Shown here piece by piece: positions 50,662 to 59,223 of a DNA stretch of 64,000 nt. Numbering within the stretch: the first letter of the stretch is position 1; every line of letters starts with the position of its first letter. Origin of the DNA: DTHT01 sp037444625 (GTDB taxonomy: Bacteria; Acidobacteriota; Terriglobia; Bryobacterales; Bryobacteraceae); the NCBI GenBank assembly GCA_037444625.1, contig JBBIMA010000001.1:70573-134572 (forward strand), read 5' to 3'. Made by a program: the position numbers and the translations under genes. Under the pieces are notes generated by a model. It saw nothing but the letters and a program-made list of their open reading frames with translations, did not search any database and was not told the origin of the DNA.

Positions 50662-51936
50662 TCACTCGTAGCGCAGGCAGACGATCGGATCCAGGTTGGC
50701 CGCCCGGTTGGCCGGGTAGAAGCCGAAGAAGATCCCCACCCCGGCCGACATCAACACGCCCAGCGCCATCCAGAAGTAAGAAATGGAAGCCGGGATGGAA
50801 GGGATCAGGCTGCGGACCAGGAAGGCCAGGGCCGCGCCCAGCAGGATGCCGATCGCTCCGCCCAGCAGGGTGAGCGTGGCGGCCTCCAGCAGAAACTGGG
50901 CGCGAATGTCGGAGCGGCGCGCCCCCACCGCCTTGCGCACCCCGATCTCCTGCGTGCGCTCGGTGACCGAAATCAGCATGATGTTCATCACGCCGATGCC
51001 GCCCACCAGCAGGCCCACCGAGCTGATGACGCCGGTGAGGATGAACAGGGCGGCGGTGAGCTGATTCCAGAGGTTGGTGAGGAAGTCGGGCGAGATGACC
51101 TCGAAGTCGTTCTCTTCATTGCGGGGGACGCGGCGCAGGCGGCGCATGGCCCCGATCACGTCGTTGCGGGCCTGGACGGGGTTGGCGTCCGGGGCGACCG
51201 AGAAGGCGATGAACACCTCGCGCACGTCGGGATAGTGCCGGCGGAAGTCGCTCAGGGGGATGACGGCGAACTGGTCCACGCCCGGCCCGCCGAACAGGCC
51301 GGGATCCTTGGCGAAGACGCCGATGACCTCGTAGAGCTTGCCGTTCAGGCGCACGACGCGGCCGATGGGATCCAGGCTGGGGAACAAGGCCGAGGCGATA
51401 GCGTCGCCCAGCACGACCACCTGGCGCGAGTGCTCCAGATCGTAGCGGGAGATGAAGCGGCCGTGGGCGACGTCGAACAGCGGGATGGCCTCGGCGTACT
51501 CGGGTTCGACGCCGCGCAGGATGATCTGGTCCACGCGCTCGCCGCCGTAGCGGATTTCGTTGGGTTCCGGCCGGCGCCCGCCGAATCCCGCCCCGGGGCT
51601 GGGCCGCTGGGCGAAGCTGGTGGCGAAGGCCAGCGAGGGGACGGCCTCCTTGAGGTACTGGGCGTCGGAGAAATTCAGGTACTTGCGCTTGCGGATCTTC
51701 TCGGGCAGGCGGCCGAACTGGGCCGCGGGCAGGCGGCTGATGAAGTAGGTGCGCGAGCCGATCCCCTCGACCCGCTCCTGGATGTGCCGGTTCAGGCCCT
51801 GGATGATGGCGGCCACCGAAATGACGCTGGTCACGCCGATGACGATGCCCAGCACGGTCAGGCCGGAGCGGACTTTGTGCGCCCACAGGGTGTCCAGCCC
51901 GACCAGCAGATTCTCGCGCGCCTCGGCCCAGGTCAT
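50662..51936 (-). CDS. MacB-like ABC transporter permease
   Basis: A 424-aa four-helix permease of the MacB/FtsX type. Residues about 20-45 form the first helix (SGLTVLGIVIGVTSVISVAAI), a large periplasmic MacB_PCD-like domain follows to about 290, and the C-terminal FtsX domain has GLLVGGIGVMNIMLISVTERTQEIGVRKAVGARR, then two helices. These mechanotransmission permeases move no substrate through the membrane but drive efflux or enzyme activation. The ATP-binding subunit and a MacA-like adaptor are not adjacent. The ATG at 51936 is 6 bases after the stop of the similar gene upstream. Confidence 0.88.
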   Translation of the reverse strand: MTWAEARENLLVGLDTLWAHKVRSGLTVLGIVIGVTSVISVAAIIQGLNRHIQERVEGIGSRTYFISRLPAAQFGRLPEKIRKRKYLNFSDAQYLKEAVPSLAFATSFAQRPSPGAGFGGRRPEPNEIRYGGERVDQIILRGVEPEYAEAIPLFDVAHGRFISRYDLEHSRQVVVLGDAIASALFPSLDPIGRVVRLNGKLYEVIGVFAKDPGLFGGPGVDQFAVIPLSDFRRHYPDVREVFIAFSVAPDANPVQARNDVIGAMRRLRRVPRNEENDFEVISPDFLTNLWNQLTAALFILTGVISSVGLLVGGIGVMNIMLISVTERTQEIGVRKAVGARRSDIRAQFLLEAATLTLLGGAIGILLGAALAFLVRSLIPSIPASISYFWMALGVLMSAGVGIFFGFYPANRAANLDPIVCLRYE

Positions 51937-51942
51937 GCCCGA

Positions 51943-53169
51943 TCACTCGCTGCGCAGGGCGGCCACCGGATCCAGGCGGGCGGCGCGCACCGCCGGGTAG
52001 ATGCCGAAGAACAAGCCGATGGCGGTGCTGAGCGCCAGGCCCAGTACGGCCACCCAGGTCTGGACCGAAGCCGGGAAGGAAGTCCAAGTGCGCAAAGCCA
52101 GCGCGCAGGCGAAGCCGGCCGCCACGCCCAGCGTCCCGCCCACCAGGCATTGCAGCACGCTCTCGGCCAGGAACTGGCGCAGGATGTCCTGCTGGGTGGC
52201 GCCCACGGCGCGGCGCACGCCGATCTCCTTGGTACGCTGGGTCACGCTGACCAGCATCACGTTCATGATCACGATGCCGCCCACCACGGCCGCGATCGAG
52301 CTGACCAGCACGAAGACCGCGAAGAACGCCGAGCTGATGGACTGCCACAGGGCGATGTAGCTCTCCGCCGTGCCGATGAAGAAATCCTCCTCCCGGTCGC
52401 CGGTAATGTGGCGGCGGGCGCGCAGCACCATGCGGGCCTGATCCTGGGCCCGCTCGAAGAGGCGGCCGCCGCCGGCCGCCTTGACGCTCAAGACGACGCT
52501 GAAGCGCCCGCCGCGCAGGCGCTGGAAAGCGCCCATGGGCACGACCACGAAGTTGTCCTGCTCCTGGCCCAGGATGGCGCCGATTTTCTCATAGACGCCG
52601 ATGACGCTGAACTCTTCCTTGCCCACCCGGATCAGGCGGCCGAGCGGATCCAGGCCGGGGAAGAACTCCTCGGCCAGGCGGGCGCCGATCAGGCAGACGT
52701 TGGCCGCCCGCTCCTCCTCCAGGGGCGTGAAGAAACGCCCTTCCTGGATGGTGCGGGTGTCAATGTCGCCCATCGAGGCGGTCTGGCCGATGACGGTGGT
52801 GTCTTCCAGTTCGCGGTCCTGGTAGCGGGTGGAGCGCGAGGTCTGGGCCTGGGCGCCGACGGCCTGGCAGGCGGGGCAGCCGTCGGCCAGGGCGCGCATG
52901 TCCTCCAAGGTCAGGTACTTGTTGCGCAGGGCTTTGAGCAGCAGGTTGAAGTCGGTGACCGCGAAAGGCAGGCGGCTGATCTGGAAGACGTTGGTGCCCA
53001 GGTTGGCGATTTTCTCCTCGACGTAAAGGTTGGCGCCCTGGATCAGGGTCATGACGGTGATCAGGGTGGCCACGCCCATCATCAGGCCGAGGACGGTGAG
53101 CGACGCCCGCAGCCTGTGGGCGAGCAAGGCCCGCAGGCTTTGCGAGAAGTTGTCGCCGAGCGCGAGCAA
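51943..53169 (-). CDS. MacB-like ABC transporter permease, second copy
   Basis: A 408-aa paralogue of the preceding-listed permease (transcribed before it). It has the first helix LTVLGLMMGVATLITVMTLI near residue 24, a periplasmic domain that contains a short CPAC motif (DGCPACQAVG near 89) absent from its partner, and the FtsX core IAAVVGGIVIMNVMLVSVTQRTKEIGVRRAVGAT. The TTG start at 53169 is chosen for GAGG spacing; the frame is open upstream. Two permeases in a row probably form a heterodimer with an ATPase encoded elsewhere. The CPAC pair could form a disulfide. Confidence 0.85.
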   Translation of the reverse strand: MLALGDNFSQSLRALLAHRLRASLTVLGLMMGVATLITVMTLIQGANLYVEEKIANLGTNVFQISRLPFAVTDFNLLLKALRNKYLTLEDMRALADGCPACQAVGAQAQTSRSTRYQDRELEDTTVIGQTASMGDIDTRTIQEGRFFTPLEEERAANVCLIGARLAEEFFPGLDPLGRLIRVGKEEFSVIGVYEKIGAILGQEQDNFVVVPMGAFQRLRGGRFSVVLSVKAAGGGRLFERAQDQARMVLRARRHITGDREEDFFIGTAESYIALWQSISSAFFAVFVLVSSIAAVVGGIVIMNVMLVSVTQRTKEIGVRRAVGATQQDILRQFLAESVLQCLVGGTLGVAAGFACALALRTWTSFPASVQTWVAVLGLALSTAIGLFFGIYPAVRAARLDPVAALRSE

Positions 53170-53349
53170 AAGACCCTCGTCTCTATCTTCCCAAAGCCCG
53201 CCGGGGCGGGGCAGGGGCGGCAGGGGGGCCGTGGTCTGCCGGGACTCCGCTTGCGCGCGGCCGCGTGATAGGATACACGAAGGTGAGCCGAGGAAGGACG
53301 GCCGCGGCGGGCCCGAACGGGCGCCGACGTCCCTCGTCGGAGGAGCCAG

Positions 53350-54072
53350 ATGGAGACGCTGGACACTTGGGGAATCTCCGACACCGGCTTGGTCCGCCAG
53401 AACAACGAGGACTGCTGGCTGATTGATCCCGCCCTGGGCCTGGCCATCGTGGCCGACGGCATGGGCGGGGCCTCCTGCGGCGAGGTGGCGGCGGCGCTGG
53501 CTATCGAGACGGTGGTCGAATACCTGCGGGCGCCGCGCATGCCCGGCGCGCCGGAAGAGTTGCTCGAACAGGCGGTGCACGAGGCCAATCGCCGGGTGCT
53601 CGAGCACGCCCGGAGCCAGGAAGGCTGCCAGGGCATGGGTTCGACCATCGTGGCCGCTCTGTGGCGGCTGCCGCGCGTCATCATCGCCAACGTGGGCGAC
53701 AGCCGGGCCTACCTTTGCCGCGGGGGCCTGCTCACGCAACTCTCCTACGACCAGACGCTGGTGAACGAACTGCGCGTGAAGTTCGGCCTCAGCGCCGAGG
53801 AGGTCAGCCATTTCCCCCACAAGAACGTGCTGACTATGGCGGTCGGCACGACGCCCGAGATTACGGTGCGCACGCGGATCGAAAGCCTGCTGCCGGGCGA
53901 TCAGATCCTGCTCTGCTCCGACGGGCTGTCCGGCCCGGTGCCCGAGGAGGAAATCACCGCCATCCTGTCCGGGGCCGATCCCCTGCCCATCAAGGCCGAG
54001 CGGCTGGTGGATGCCGCCAAGGCGCACGGCGCCCCGGACAACGTCACGGCCGTGCTGCTGCGCTACGAGTAG
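53350..54072 (+). CDS. PP2C-family serine/threonine phosphatase
   Basis: A 240-aa soluble PPM phosphatase of the Stp1/PrpC type that reverses phosphorylation by Hanks-type kinases. Motifs with metal-binding acids are all present: SDTGLVRQNNEDCW near residue 10, IVADGMGGASCGEVA near 33, ANVGDSRAYLCRGG near 117, LLCSDGLS near 189 and the C-terminal DNVTAVLLRYE. The matching kinase is not in the window. It is divergent from the permease pair over 180 bases (53170-53349) that contain no gene; a weak promoter such as TTGCGC (53251) with a -10 near 53269 is possible. Confidence 0.92.
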   Translation: METLDTWGISDTGLVRQNNEDCWLIDPALGLAIVADGMGGASCGEVAAALAIETVVEYLRAPRMPGAPEELLEQAVHEANRRVLEHARSQEGCQGMGSTIVAALWRLPRVIIANVGDSRAYLCRGGLLTQLSYDQTLVNELRVKFGLSAEEVSHFPHKNVLTMAVGTTPEITVRTRIESLLPGDQILLCSDGLSGPVPEEEITAILSGADPLPIKAERLVDAAKAHGAPDNVTAVLLRYE

Positions 54073-54075
54073 CCC

Positions 54076-56325
54076 TCAGCGCAAGACCACCTTGGCCAGG
54101 CCGGCGTTGTTGGCCGCATCGAAGACCCGCAGGACGATCAGGTGTTCGCCCGGCGCAAGGTTGTCGAGGGCGAGGCGAAACTTTTCCTGGCTGGAGTCCA
54201 GCACGCCGTCCAAGGGCTCGATGGGAATCCAGGGTCCGGCATCCAGCGAGTACTCGGCGCGGCGCAAGGAGGAAGCGGCGTCGGAGGCCTCGAACTCCAG
54301 CTCGAGCCCGGGGGCGCTGCGCCGGGGAGCGCCGGCGCGCACCAGCGGGGGGGTGTGGTCAATCAGGACAGGGGCGCTGATCAACTCGGCCTGCCGGGCC
54401 GCCGAGGGCGGATTGGCGGGAGCGTCGGAGGCCAGCACGCGGAACCAATACCGTCCGTCGGCGAGCACGTCGCCGTCCAGGGTGTAAGTGTTTTCGGCGA
54501 ACTCTCTTTTGAGGACCTTCCACTCCCGCTCGTCCTCGCCGCGGAAGAACAGCGAGTAGGAAAGGCGGTCGCCGTCGGGATCCTCGGCCTGCCAGGTAAG
54601 CTGAAGCTGCTCGCCGCCGGCTCGGCCGACGGCCTGGGTGGGCGTGCCGGCGGAGGGCGGGGCGGGGCTTTCGCCCGTATCGGTGACCGTGATCGAGTAG
54701 GTGGCGGCGGGGGACTGGGCCGGGGAAGTCTTGGCCTGGGCGGCGCTGGTGAACTGGGCGGTGACGCTCAGGCTCTTGAGCACGGGCGCGCTGTTCTGCG
54801 GCAGGTAGGCCACCGTCACGCTGTCAATCACGGGGGACTGGGCGCCGGAAGCGTTCAGCTCGGCCTTCCACTGGATGTAGCGTGCGTTGGGGCTGGGGAT
54901 GGGGTCGCCGCTGGAGAGCGGTTGGGACCACTCGCTCCAGGTGGGATCCGGCCGGGCCGAGTTGCCCGTGCGGGTGCGCAGCCTGACGCGGCCCTGATCC
55001 ACCGCCTCTCCGCGCCAGCTCACGCGCCCCCAGCGGGCCACGGTGCCCGCGTCGTGCACCGGGGATTCGTAAACGCCGCTGAGACCGGCGGCCTCGGTGA
55101 GGCGGTAGATCTTGCCTGCGTCCCCGGTGGCCGCCAGCAGTCCGGCCTCGGCGGCCGCCAGGCGGATCGCCTCGCCCTCGTTGGTCTGCGCCAGCAGGGT
55201 GGTCTTGCGCTCGGGGCTGAGCCGGTAGATGCGGCCTTGGCCGTCGGTGCCGAAGATCACCTCGCCGCCCGCCAGCAACAGGTCGTAGACGTTCTCTTCC
55301 TTGGAAGACCACAAGGTCTCGACGGTGTGATCGGGGGCGATGCGCAAAATGGCGGACTTCTCGACCCCGGAGACGTCAATGACGGGAGAGGGGGTGGCCA
55401 CAGCGGGCGTGGCGGGCGCGGGCTTGGGCTGGTCGGTCTTGGGCTTGAGCTCGACGCCCCCCTGGGCCTCTTCCGTCACGGTCACGGTAGTGCTGACGCT
55501 GCCGGCCGGGGCAGGAGCCGTAGCACCGCCGCCGGCAGGCGTGACGCCGAGGGGCCGTTTCACCAGAGAGCCGCCCATGGCAGCCACGTAAACGGCGCCG
55601 TCGGGGGCGACCGCCAGCCGGCGGATCTCGGGCAGGTTGGCGTCGTAAAGAGTGAAGGCTTTGTCCTTGGCGGTGATGCGGTAAATGATGCCGTTGGGCT
55701 CGGTGCCGGCCAGCAGTCGTCCCTCGCGATCGAAGGCCAGGCAGGTCACGTGCGTCTGGCCGGTCTGGTAGTAGACCTCGCCCCGGCCCGGTCCCTCGAT
55801 GCGCCAGACTTTACCCTCGTCGCCCGTACCGGCGTAAAGCTTGCCGTCCGGACCGAAGGCCAGGGCCCAAACGTAGCGGGCCTTGGGCGCGAAGTACTCC
55901 TGGGCCTGGCCGTTTTCCAGGCGGTAGATCTTGCCTTCCGGCGAGCCGGCGGCGTAGAGGACGCCCTTGGAATCCACGGCCAGGGCGAAGACTTCCGGCT
56001 GCTCGGCGGTCCACAGCAGTTTCGAGCGCCCGTCCCGCTCGATGCGGAAAACGCGCCCGCGGTGGCCGGTGCCTGCGTACAGCGCGCCGTCCGGCCCCTG
56101 AGCCACCGTCCAGATGACGGGCTGGTCGGAAGCAAACAGCGTCTCCAGTTTGGGCGCCAGCATCAAGCGGCCGTCCCGGCTGAGCGAGACGCCCAGGAAG
56201 CGCCCGGGCAGGAAATCCCGCCAACTGCTCAACTCCCAGGTGACGGTGCCGGCCGCCGGCAACAGGCCGGCCGCCAGCAGTGAGGCGGCCGCCAGCCGGG
56301 CCGGCCCCCTGTGCGCTCTGCTCAT
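54076..56325 (-). CDS. Secreted beta-propeller protein with FN3-like C-terminal domains
   Basis: A 749-aa exported protein. Signal peptide (about 1-26), then a propeller-like region to about 240 with repeated short motifs LYAGTGHRGRVFRIE, LYAAGSPEGKIYRLE, LYAGTGDEGKVWRIE and LLAGTEPNGIIYRI, a Pro/Ala/Thr-rich linker, further similar blades (VIFGTDGQGRIYRLS, LLAATGDAGKIYRL), and two or three FN3/Ig-like domains near the end with RYWFRVLASDAPANPPS. Function is unknown; it looks like a scaffold or binding protein. The ATG (56325) overlaps the stop of the S55 peptidase gene by 4 nt, so the two are translationally coupled. It converges with the phosphatase gene. Confidence 0.78.
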   Translation of the reverse strand: MSRAHRGPARLAAASLLAAGLLPAAGTVTWELSSWRDFLPGRFLGVSLSRDGRLMLAPKLETLFASDQPVIWTVAQGPDGALYAGTGHRGRVFRIERDGRSKLLWTAEQPEVFALAVDSKGVLYAAGSPEGKIYRLENGQAQEYFAPKARYVWALAFGPDGKLYAGTGDEGKVWRIEGPGRGEVYYQTGQTHVTCLAFDREGRLLAGTEPNGIIYRITAKDKAFTLYDANLPEIRRLAVAPDGAVYVAAMGGSLVKRPLGVTPAGGGATAPAPAGSVSTTVTVTEEAQGGVELKPKTDQPKPAPATPAVATPSPVIDVSGVEKSAILRIAPDHTVETLWSSKEENVYDLLLAGGEVIFGTDGQGRIYRLSPERKTTLLAQTNEGEAIRLAAAEAGLLAATGDAGKIYRLTEAAGLSGVYESPVHDAGTVARWGRVSWRGEAVDQGRVRLRTRTGNSARPDPTWSEWSQPLSSGDPIPSPNARYIQWKAELNASGAQSPVIDSVTVAYLPQNSAPVLKSLSVTAQFTSAAQAKTSPAQSPAATYSITVTDTGESPAPPSAGTPTQAVGRAGGEQLQLTWQAEDPDGDRLSYSLFFRGEDEREWKVLKREFAENTYTLDGDVLADGRYWFRVLASDAPANPPSAARQAELISAPVLIDHTPPLVRAGAPRRSAPGLELEFEASDAASSLRRAEYSLDAGPWIPIEPLDGVLDSSQEKFRLALDNLAPGEHLIVLRVFDAANNAGLAKVVLR

Positions 56326-58097
56326 TCCTTCAACTCCACCTGGATGGTTTTCGAGCCGGTGACCACGCGCCCTCCGACCTCGAGGACCAGCTCGGCCAGC
56401 TTGGAACTCTGGGCGACCAGGCCGGAGCCCAGTGCCGCTTCTCTGCGCCCCAGCACCAAGGCCAGCGAGGCGGGCGGGGAGGGCAGGATCTGGCCCAGCA
56501 CCTCGAAGGCCGGCTCGGCGCGCGTCACCCGGACGTAGGCCCGGGTGTTCGGGCGGAGCGAATTGACGAAGCGAATCAACTGGGCGGGCGACTTGGGCGT
56601 CTGCCCCACCAGTTGCTGGTACTCGGCCAGGTTGGCGCTGCTGCCGTCGGAGACCGTGAACTGAAGCCAGCCCGGCAGAGCGCCGGGCGGGGCCTGGTAG
56701 ACCGCCTTGCGCGTCAGCTCCAGGCCGTTGTCGCCGCTGAAAACCACCGTGAGCTCGAGGCTCTCGCCCGGGTGCAACTGGCGGCGCGAGCACCACACCT
56801 GCTCGATCTGCAACTGGCGCTTCTCGGGGAAGCACTCGATCTGGAGCGAAGCGTTCTTGAGCTGGAGGGCGTCAAAGCCGCTCTGGAGCACGTAGGCCAG
56901 CGGGACGGCGGCCGCGGCGGAGACCTGTAGCGGCAGGTTCATATCCCCGGCGAACATGTTGTCCAGCCGCAGGGGGCCGCTGCCGTCGCGAAACTCGAAC
57001 TGGCCCCGCACCAGCAGGCTGGCCGAGCCCAGGGCTTGCTCGGTGGCGTCAATGGCCGAGAACACGGCCATTTGCAGCAGCAGCGGGGTGAGCAGCCGGT
57101 CGCGCACCATCTCCAGCCGGTAGGAGGCGCGGCTCAAGGGCGTTTCCCGCCGGCCGCGCCGGATCACCTCGATGGCCACCGGCACCAGGTCCGTGCGCCG
57201 GCCCAACTGGCCGGCCACCCCGGTGCTGCGGTCCTCGGTGACGGCGCCCATCCATTCCCGCGGGACGGAGATCTTCAAAGAGGCCGACAGCGTGGGCACC
57301 ACGGTGAGCACCTCGGCGCGGGCAAAGGGCAGCTCGGTCCGGCCAATGGCCAGGAAGCGGTGACCGAAGGCGTACACGCGGTCGCCCTCGATGTAGGTCA
57401 GTGTGCCGTCGGCCCCGATGCTCATGTCGCCCGAGACCAACTGCACGCTGATCATCGAGCCGGGCTTCAAATCCGCCGGGTTGCCATAGCGCGCCGGAGG
57501 GCGGCCGCCGGCGGAGACCGCCTGAAGCGGCTCCAGGCCCAGGGCGCGCAACTGGGGCGCGAACCGTTCGATCGCGCCGCGCGTGAAGCCGCCGAAGACC
57601 AGCGGCGTGGCGATGTCCACCAGCCGGTCTGCTCCCGCGGGCCATTCCTGGCGAGGGGCGAAGGCGGCGGTCAACTGCTGATCGAGCAAGCCGATCCGCG
57701 CCCGCCGGGGGGCCGGCTCGTCCGGCCCGCCGACCGCGACCAGGTCCTGGATCGGCCGGATGGCCGCCACGGGCTCCTTGGCGAAGGCGAAGGCCATCGC
57801 CACCGCCCCCAGCAGCCGTCCCTCCAGATAAACCGGGCTGCCGCTCATGCCTTGCAGGATTCCGGTCTTCTCCAGGGGCCCTCCCGAGAGGCGAGCCAGC
57901 ACCAGGGACTGCTTGGGACCGGCGTTCTCCAGAACCCCCAGAATCTCGACTCCGAATTCCTCGATGCGATCCCCGGCGAAGACCGTCTTGCCCACGCCCT
58001 TCATGCCCGCCCGCACCCGCTCCAGCGGGAAGAAGGGCCCCTGGCCGAGCAAAGCGCCCGCCAGCAGCAACGCGCAAGGCAATCGCGACCCCGCCAC
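56322..58097 (-). CDS. SpoIVB-type (S55) peptidase domain protein
   Basis: A 591-aa exported protein with a signal peptide (1-19) and an S55 peptidase domain. MKGVGKTVFAGDRIEEFGVEILGVLENAG at about residues 32-60 and ILQGMSGSPVYLEGRLLGAVA at about 80-100 are diagnostic, with a candidate catalytic Ser in GMSGSP. SpoIVB signals forespore to mother cell in Bacillus; this organism is unlikely to sporulate, so the role differs. The start is GTG 58097. A TAGAAT box at 58104-58109 (minus) predicts a leaderless mRNA. It overlaps the propeller gene by 4 nt, suggesting a shared task such as processing of a secreted factor. Confidence 0.85.
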   Translation of the reverse strand: MAGSRLPCALLLAGALLGQGPFFPLERVRAGMKGVGKTVFAGDRIEEFGVEILGVLENAGPKQSLVLARLSGGPLEKTGILQGMSGSPVYLEGRLLGAVAMAFAFAKEPVAAIRPIQDLVAVGGPDEPAPRRARIGLLDQQLTAAFAPRQEWPAGADRLVDIATPLVFGGFTRGAIERFAPQLRALGLEPLQAVSAGGRPPARYGNPADLKPGSMISVQLVSGDMSIGADGTLTYIEGDRVYAFGHRFLAIGRTELPFARAEVLTVVPTLSASLKISVPREWMGAVTEDRSTGVAGQLGRRTDLVPVAIEVIRRGRRETPLSRASYRLEMVRDRLLTPLLLQMAVFSAIDATEQALGSASLLVRGQFEFRDGSGPLRLDNMFAGDMNLPLQVSAAAAVPLAYVLQSGFDALQLKNASLQIECFPEKRQLQIEQVWCSRRQLHPGESLELTVVFSGDNGLELTRKAVYQAPPGALPGWLQFTVSDGSSANLAEYQQLVGQTPKSPAQLIRFVNSLRPNTRAYVRVTRAEPAFEVLGQILPSPPASLALVLGRREAALGSGLVAQSSKLAELVLEVGGRVVTGSKTIQVELKE

Positions 58098-58103
58098 GCT
58101 TTC

Positions 58104-58132
58104 ATTCTAAGCCCTCCGGAGACCGCTTGTAA
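58104..58132 (-). promoter_or_regulatory. Leaderless promoter of the S55 peptidase gene, sharing its -35 with the divergent gene
   Basis: On the minus strand, TTACAA (58132-58127), a 17-base spacer and TAGAAT (58109-58104). The -10 ends 6 bases before GTG 58097, so transcription should begin at or beside the start codon. The same six bases read TTGTAA on the plus strand and can serve as the -35 of the S9 hydrolase gene. Confidence 0.4.
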
Positions 58133-58156
58133 GCGCGCCGCCGGATGTGCTTTAAC
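58127..58156 (+). promoter_or_regulatory. Promoter of the S9 hydrolase gene, sharing its -35 with the S55 gene
   Basis: TTGTAA (58127-58132), an 18-base spacer and TTTAAC (58151-58156, 4 of 6 matches to TATAAT). The expected start of transcription is near 58163, the preferred ATG, which again would be leaderless. Confidence 0.35.
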
Positions 58157-58162
58157 GGTTCC

Positions 58163-59167
58163 ATGAAGTCCGCTGGTTTGCCGACTCTCTTGCTGCTGGC
58201 CGGATTGGCGCTCAGGCTGCCCGCCCAGCCGCCGCCCGCGGGCGCGGGCGAGCAGGACCACCGCCACAGCGAGCTGCTCAAGGCGATTGACGACCTGATG
58301 TGGCACCTCAAGCTGGGCGACATCGCCGAGGTGGACAAGGTGCGCTACACCAGCCTGCCGCCCCGGCGCCAGCCCAATCCCACCGCCCAAGGCGCGGGCA
58401 ATCCCCTGATCATCCCGGCCTACACCTTCCTACCCAAGAAGCTGGACCGCAGCCGCAAGCATCCGCTGATCGTGCTGGTGCACGGCGGGGTGCACGCCAA
58501 CTTCTCCACCGGCTCGGCCCACATCGTGCGGGAGCTGGTCGAACAGGGCTACGCGATCATCGCCCCGGAGTACCGCGGCTCGACCGGCTACGGGGGCGCC
58601 TTCTACCGCCAGATTGACTACGGAGGCCGGGAAAACGACGACGTCTTCGCGGCCCGGGCCTGGATGCTGGAAACCTACGATTTCCTGGACCCCAAGCGGG
58701 TGGGGATCGTGGGCTGGAGCCACGGCGGCATGATCGCCCTGATGAACATCTTCGAGCACCCGGAGGCCTACGCTTGCGCCTACGCCGGGGTGCCGGTCAG
58801 CGACCTGGTGGCGCGGATGGGCTACAAGTCGGAAAGCTACCGGGCGCAGTTCTCGGCGCCGTACCATTTGGGCAAGACGGCGCAGGAGGACGTCGGGGAG
58901 TACCTGCGGCGCTCGCCGATCAGCCACGTAGAAAAGCTGGCCACGCCGCTGCTGATCCACACCAACAGCAATGACGAAGACGTGAACGTGCTGGAGGTGG
59001 AGCGGCTGATCGCGGCCTTGAAGGCGGCAGGCAAGAAGTTCGAGTACAAGATATACCGGGAGGCGCCGGGCGGGCACGCTTTCAACCGGATAGACACGCG
59101 GCTGGCGAGGGAGTCGCGGGCGGAGATATACGAATTTCTGGCGCGGTATTTGAAGCCTGGGCGATGA
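58163..59167 (+). CDS. Secreted S9-type alpha/beta-hydrolase (prolyl oligopeptidase family)
   Basis: A 334-aa exported hydrolase. Signal peptide MKSAGLPTLLLLAGLALRLPAQ, then an alpha/beta-hydrolase core: the oxyanion strand PLIVLVHGG near residue 95, the EYRGSTGYG segment near 136, the nucleophile elbow GWSHGG near 189, the acid in NSNDEDVN near 274 and the His in GGHAFN. It lacks a long N-terminal propeller, so it resembles compact S9 peptidases or esterases. ATG 58163 is preferred over ATG 58145, which lies within the predicted promoter. Substrate unknown. Confidence 0.85.
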   Translation: MKSAGLPTLLLLAGLALRLPAQPPPAGAGEQDHRHSELLKAIDDLMWHLKLGDIAEVDKVRYTSLPPRRQPNPTAQGAGNPLIIPAYTFLPKKLDRSRKHPLIVLVHGGVHANFSTGSAHIVRELVEQGYAIIAPEYRGSTGYGGAFYRQIDYGGRENDDVFAARAWMLETYDFLDPKRVGIVGWSHGGMIALMNIFEHPEAYACAYAGVPVSDLVARMGYKSESYRAQFSAPYHLGKTAQEDVGEYLRRSPISHVEKLATPLLIHTNSNDEDVNVLEVERLIAALKAAGKKFEYKIYREAPGGHAFNRIDTRLARESRAEIYEFLARYLKPGR

Positions 59168-59168
59168 G

Positions 59169-59187
59169 AGGGGCTTGACTTTCCCCT
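59169..59187. promoter_or_regulatory. Inverted repeat around the lexA -35 box
   Basis: AGGGG-N9-CCCCT, with the TTGACT -35 (59175-59180) in the middle. A self-operator for LexA could lie here; the copy shares no bases with the repeats at 33495 and 33579. Confidence 0.3.
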
Positions 59188-59203
59188 TTTCTTCGCCCAG
59201 AAT
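59175..59203 (+). promoter_or_regulatory. Putative lexA promoter
   Basis: TTGACT (59175-59180), a 17-base spacer and CAGAAT (59198-59203), followed by AGGAGGAG (59210-59217) and the GTG start at 59224. Confidence 0.5.
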
Positions 59204-59223
59204 GGGAGCAGGAGGAGCGGCTT

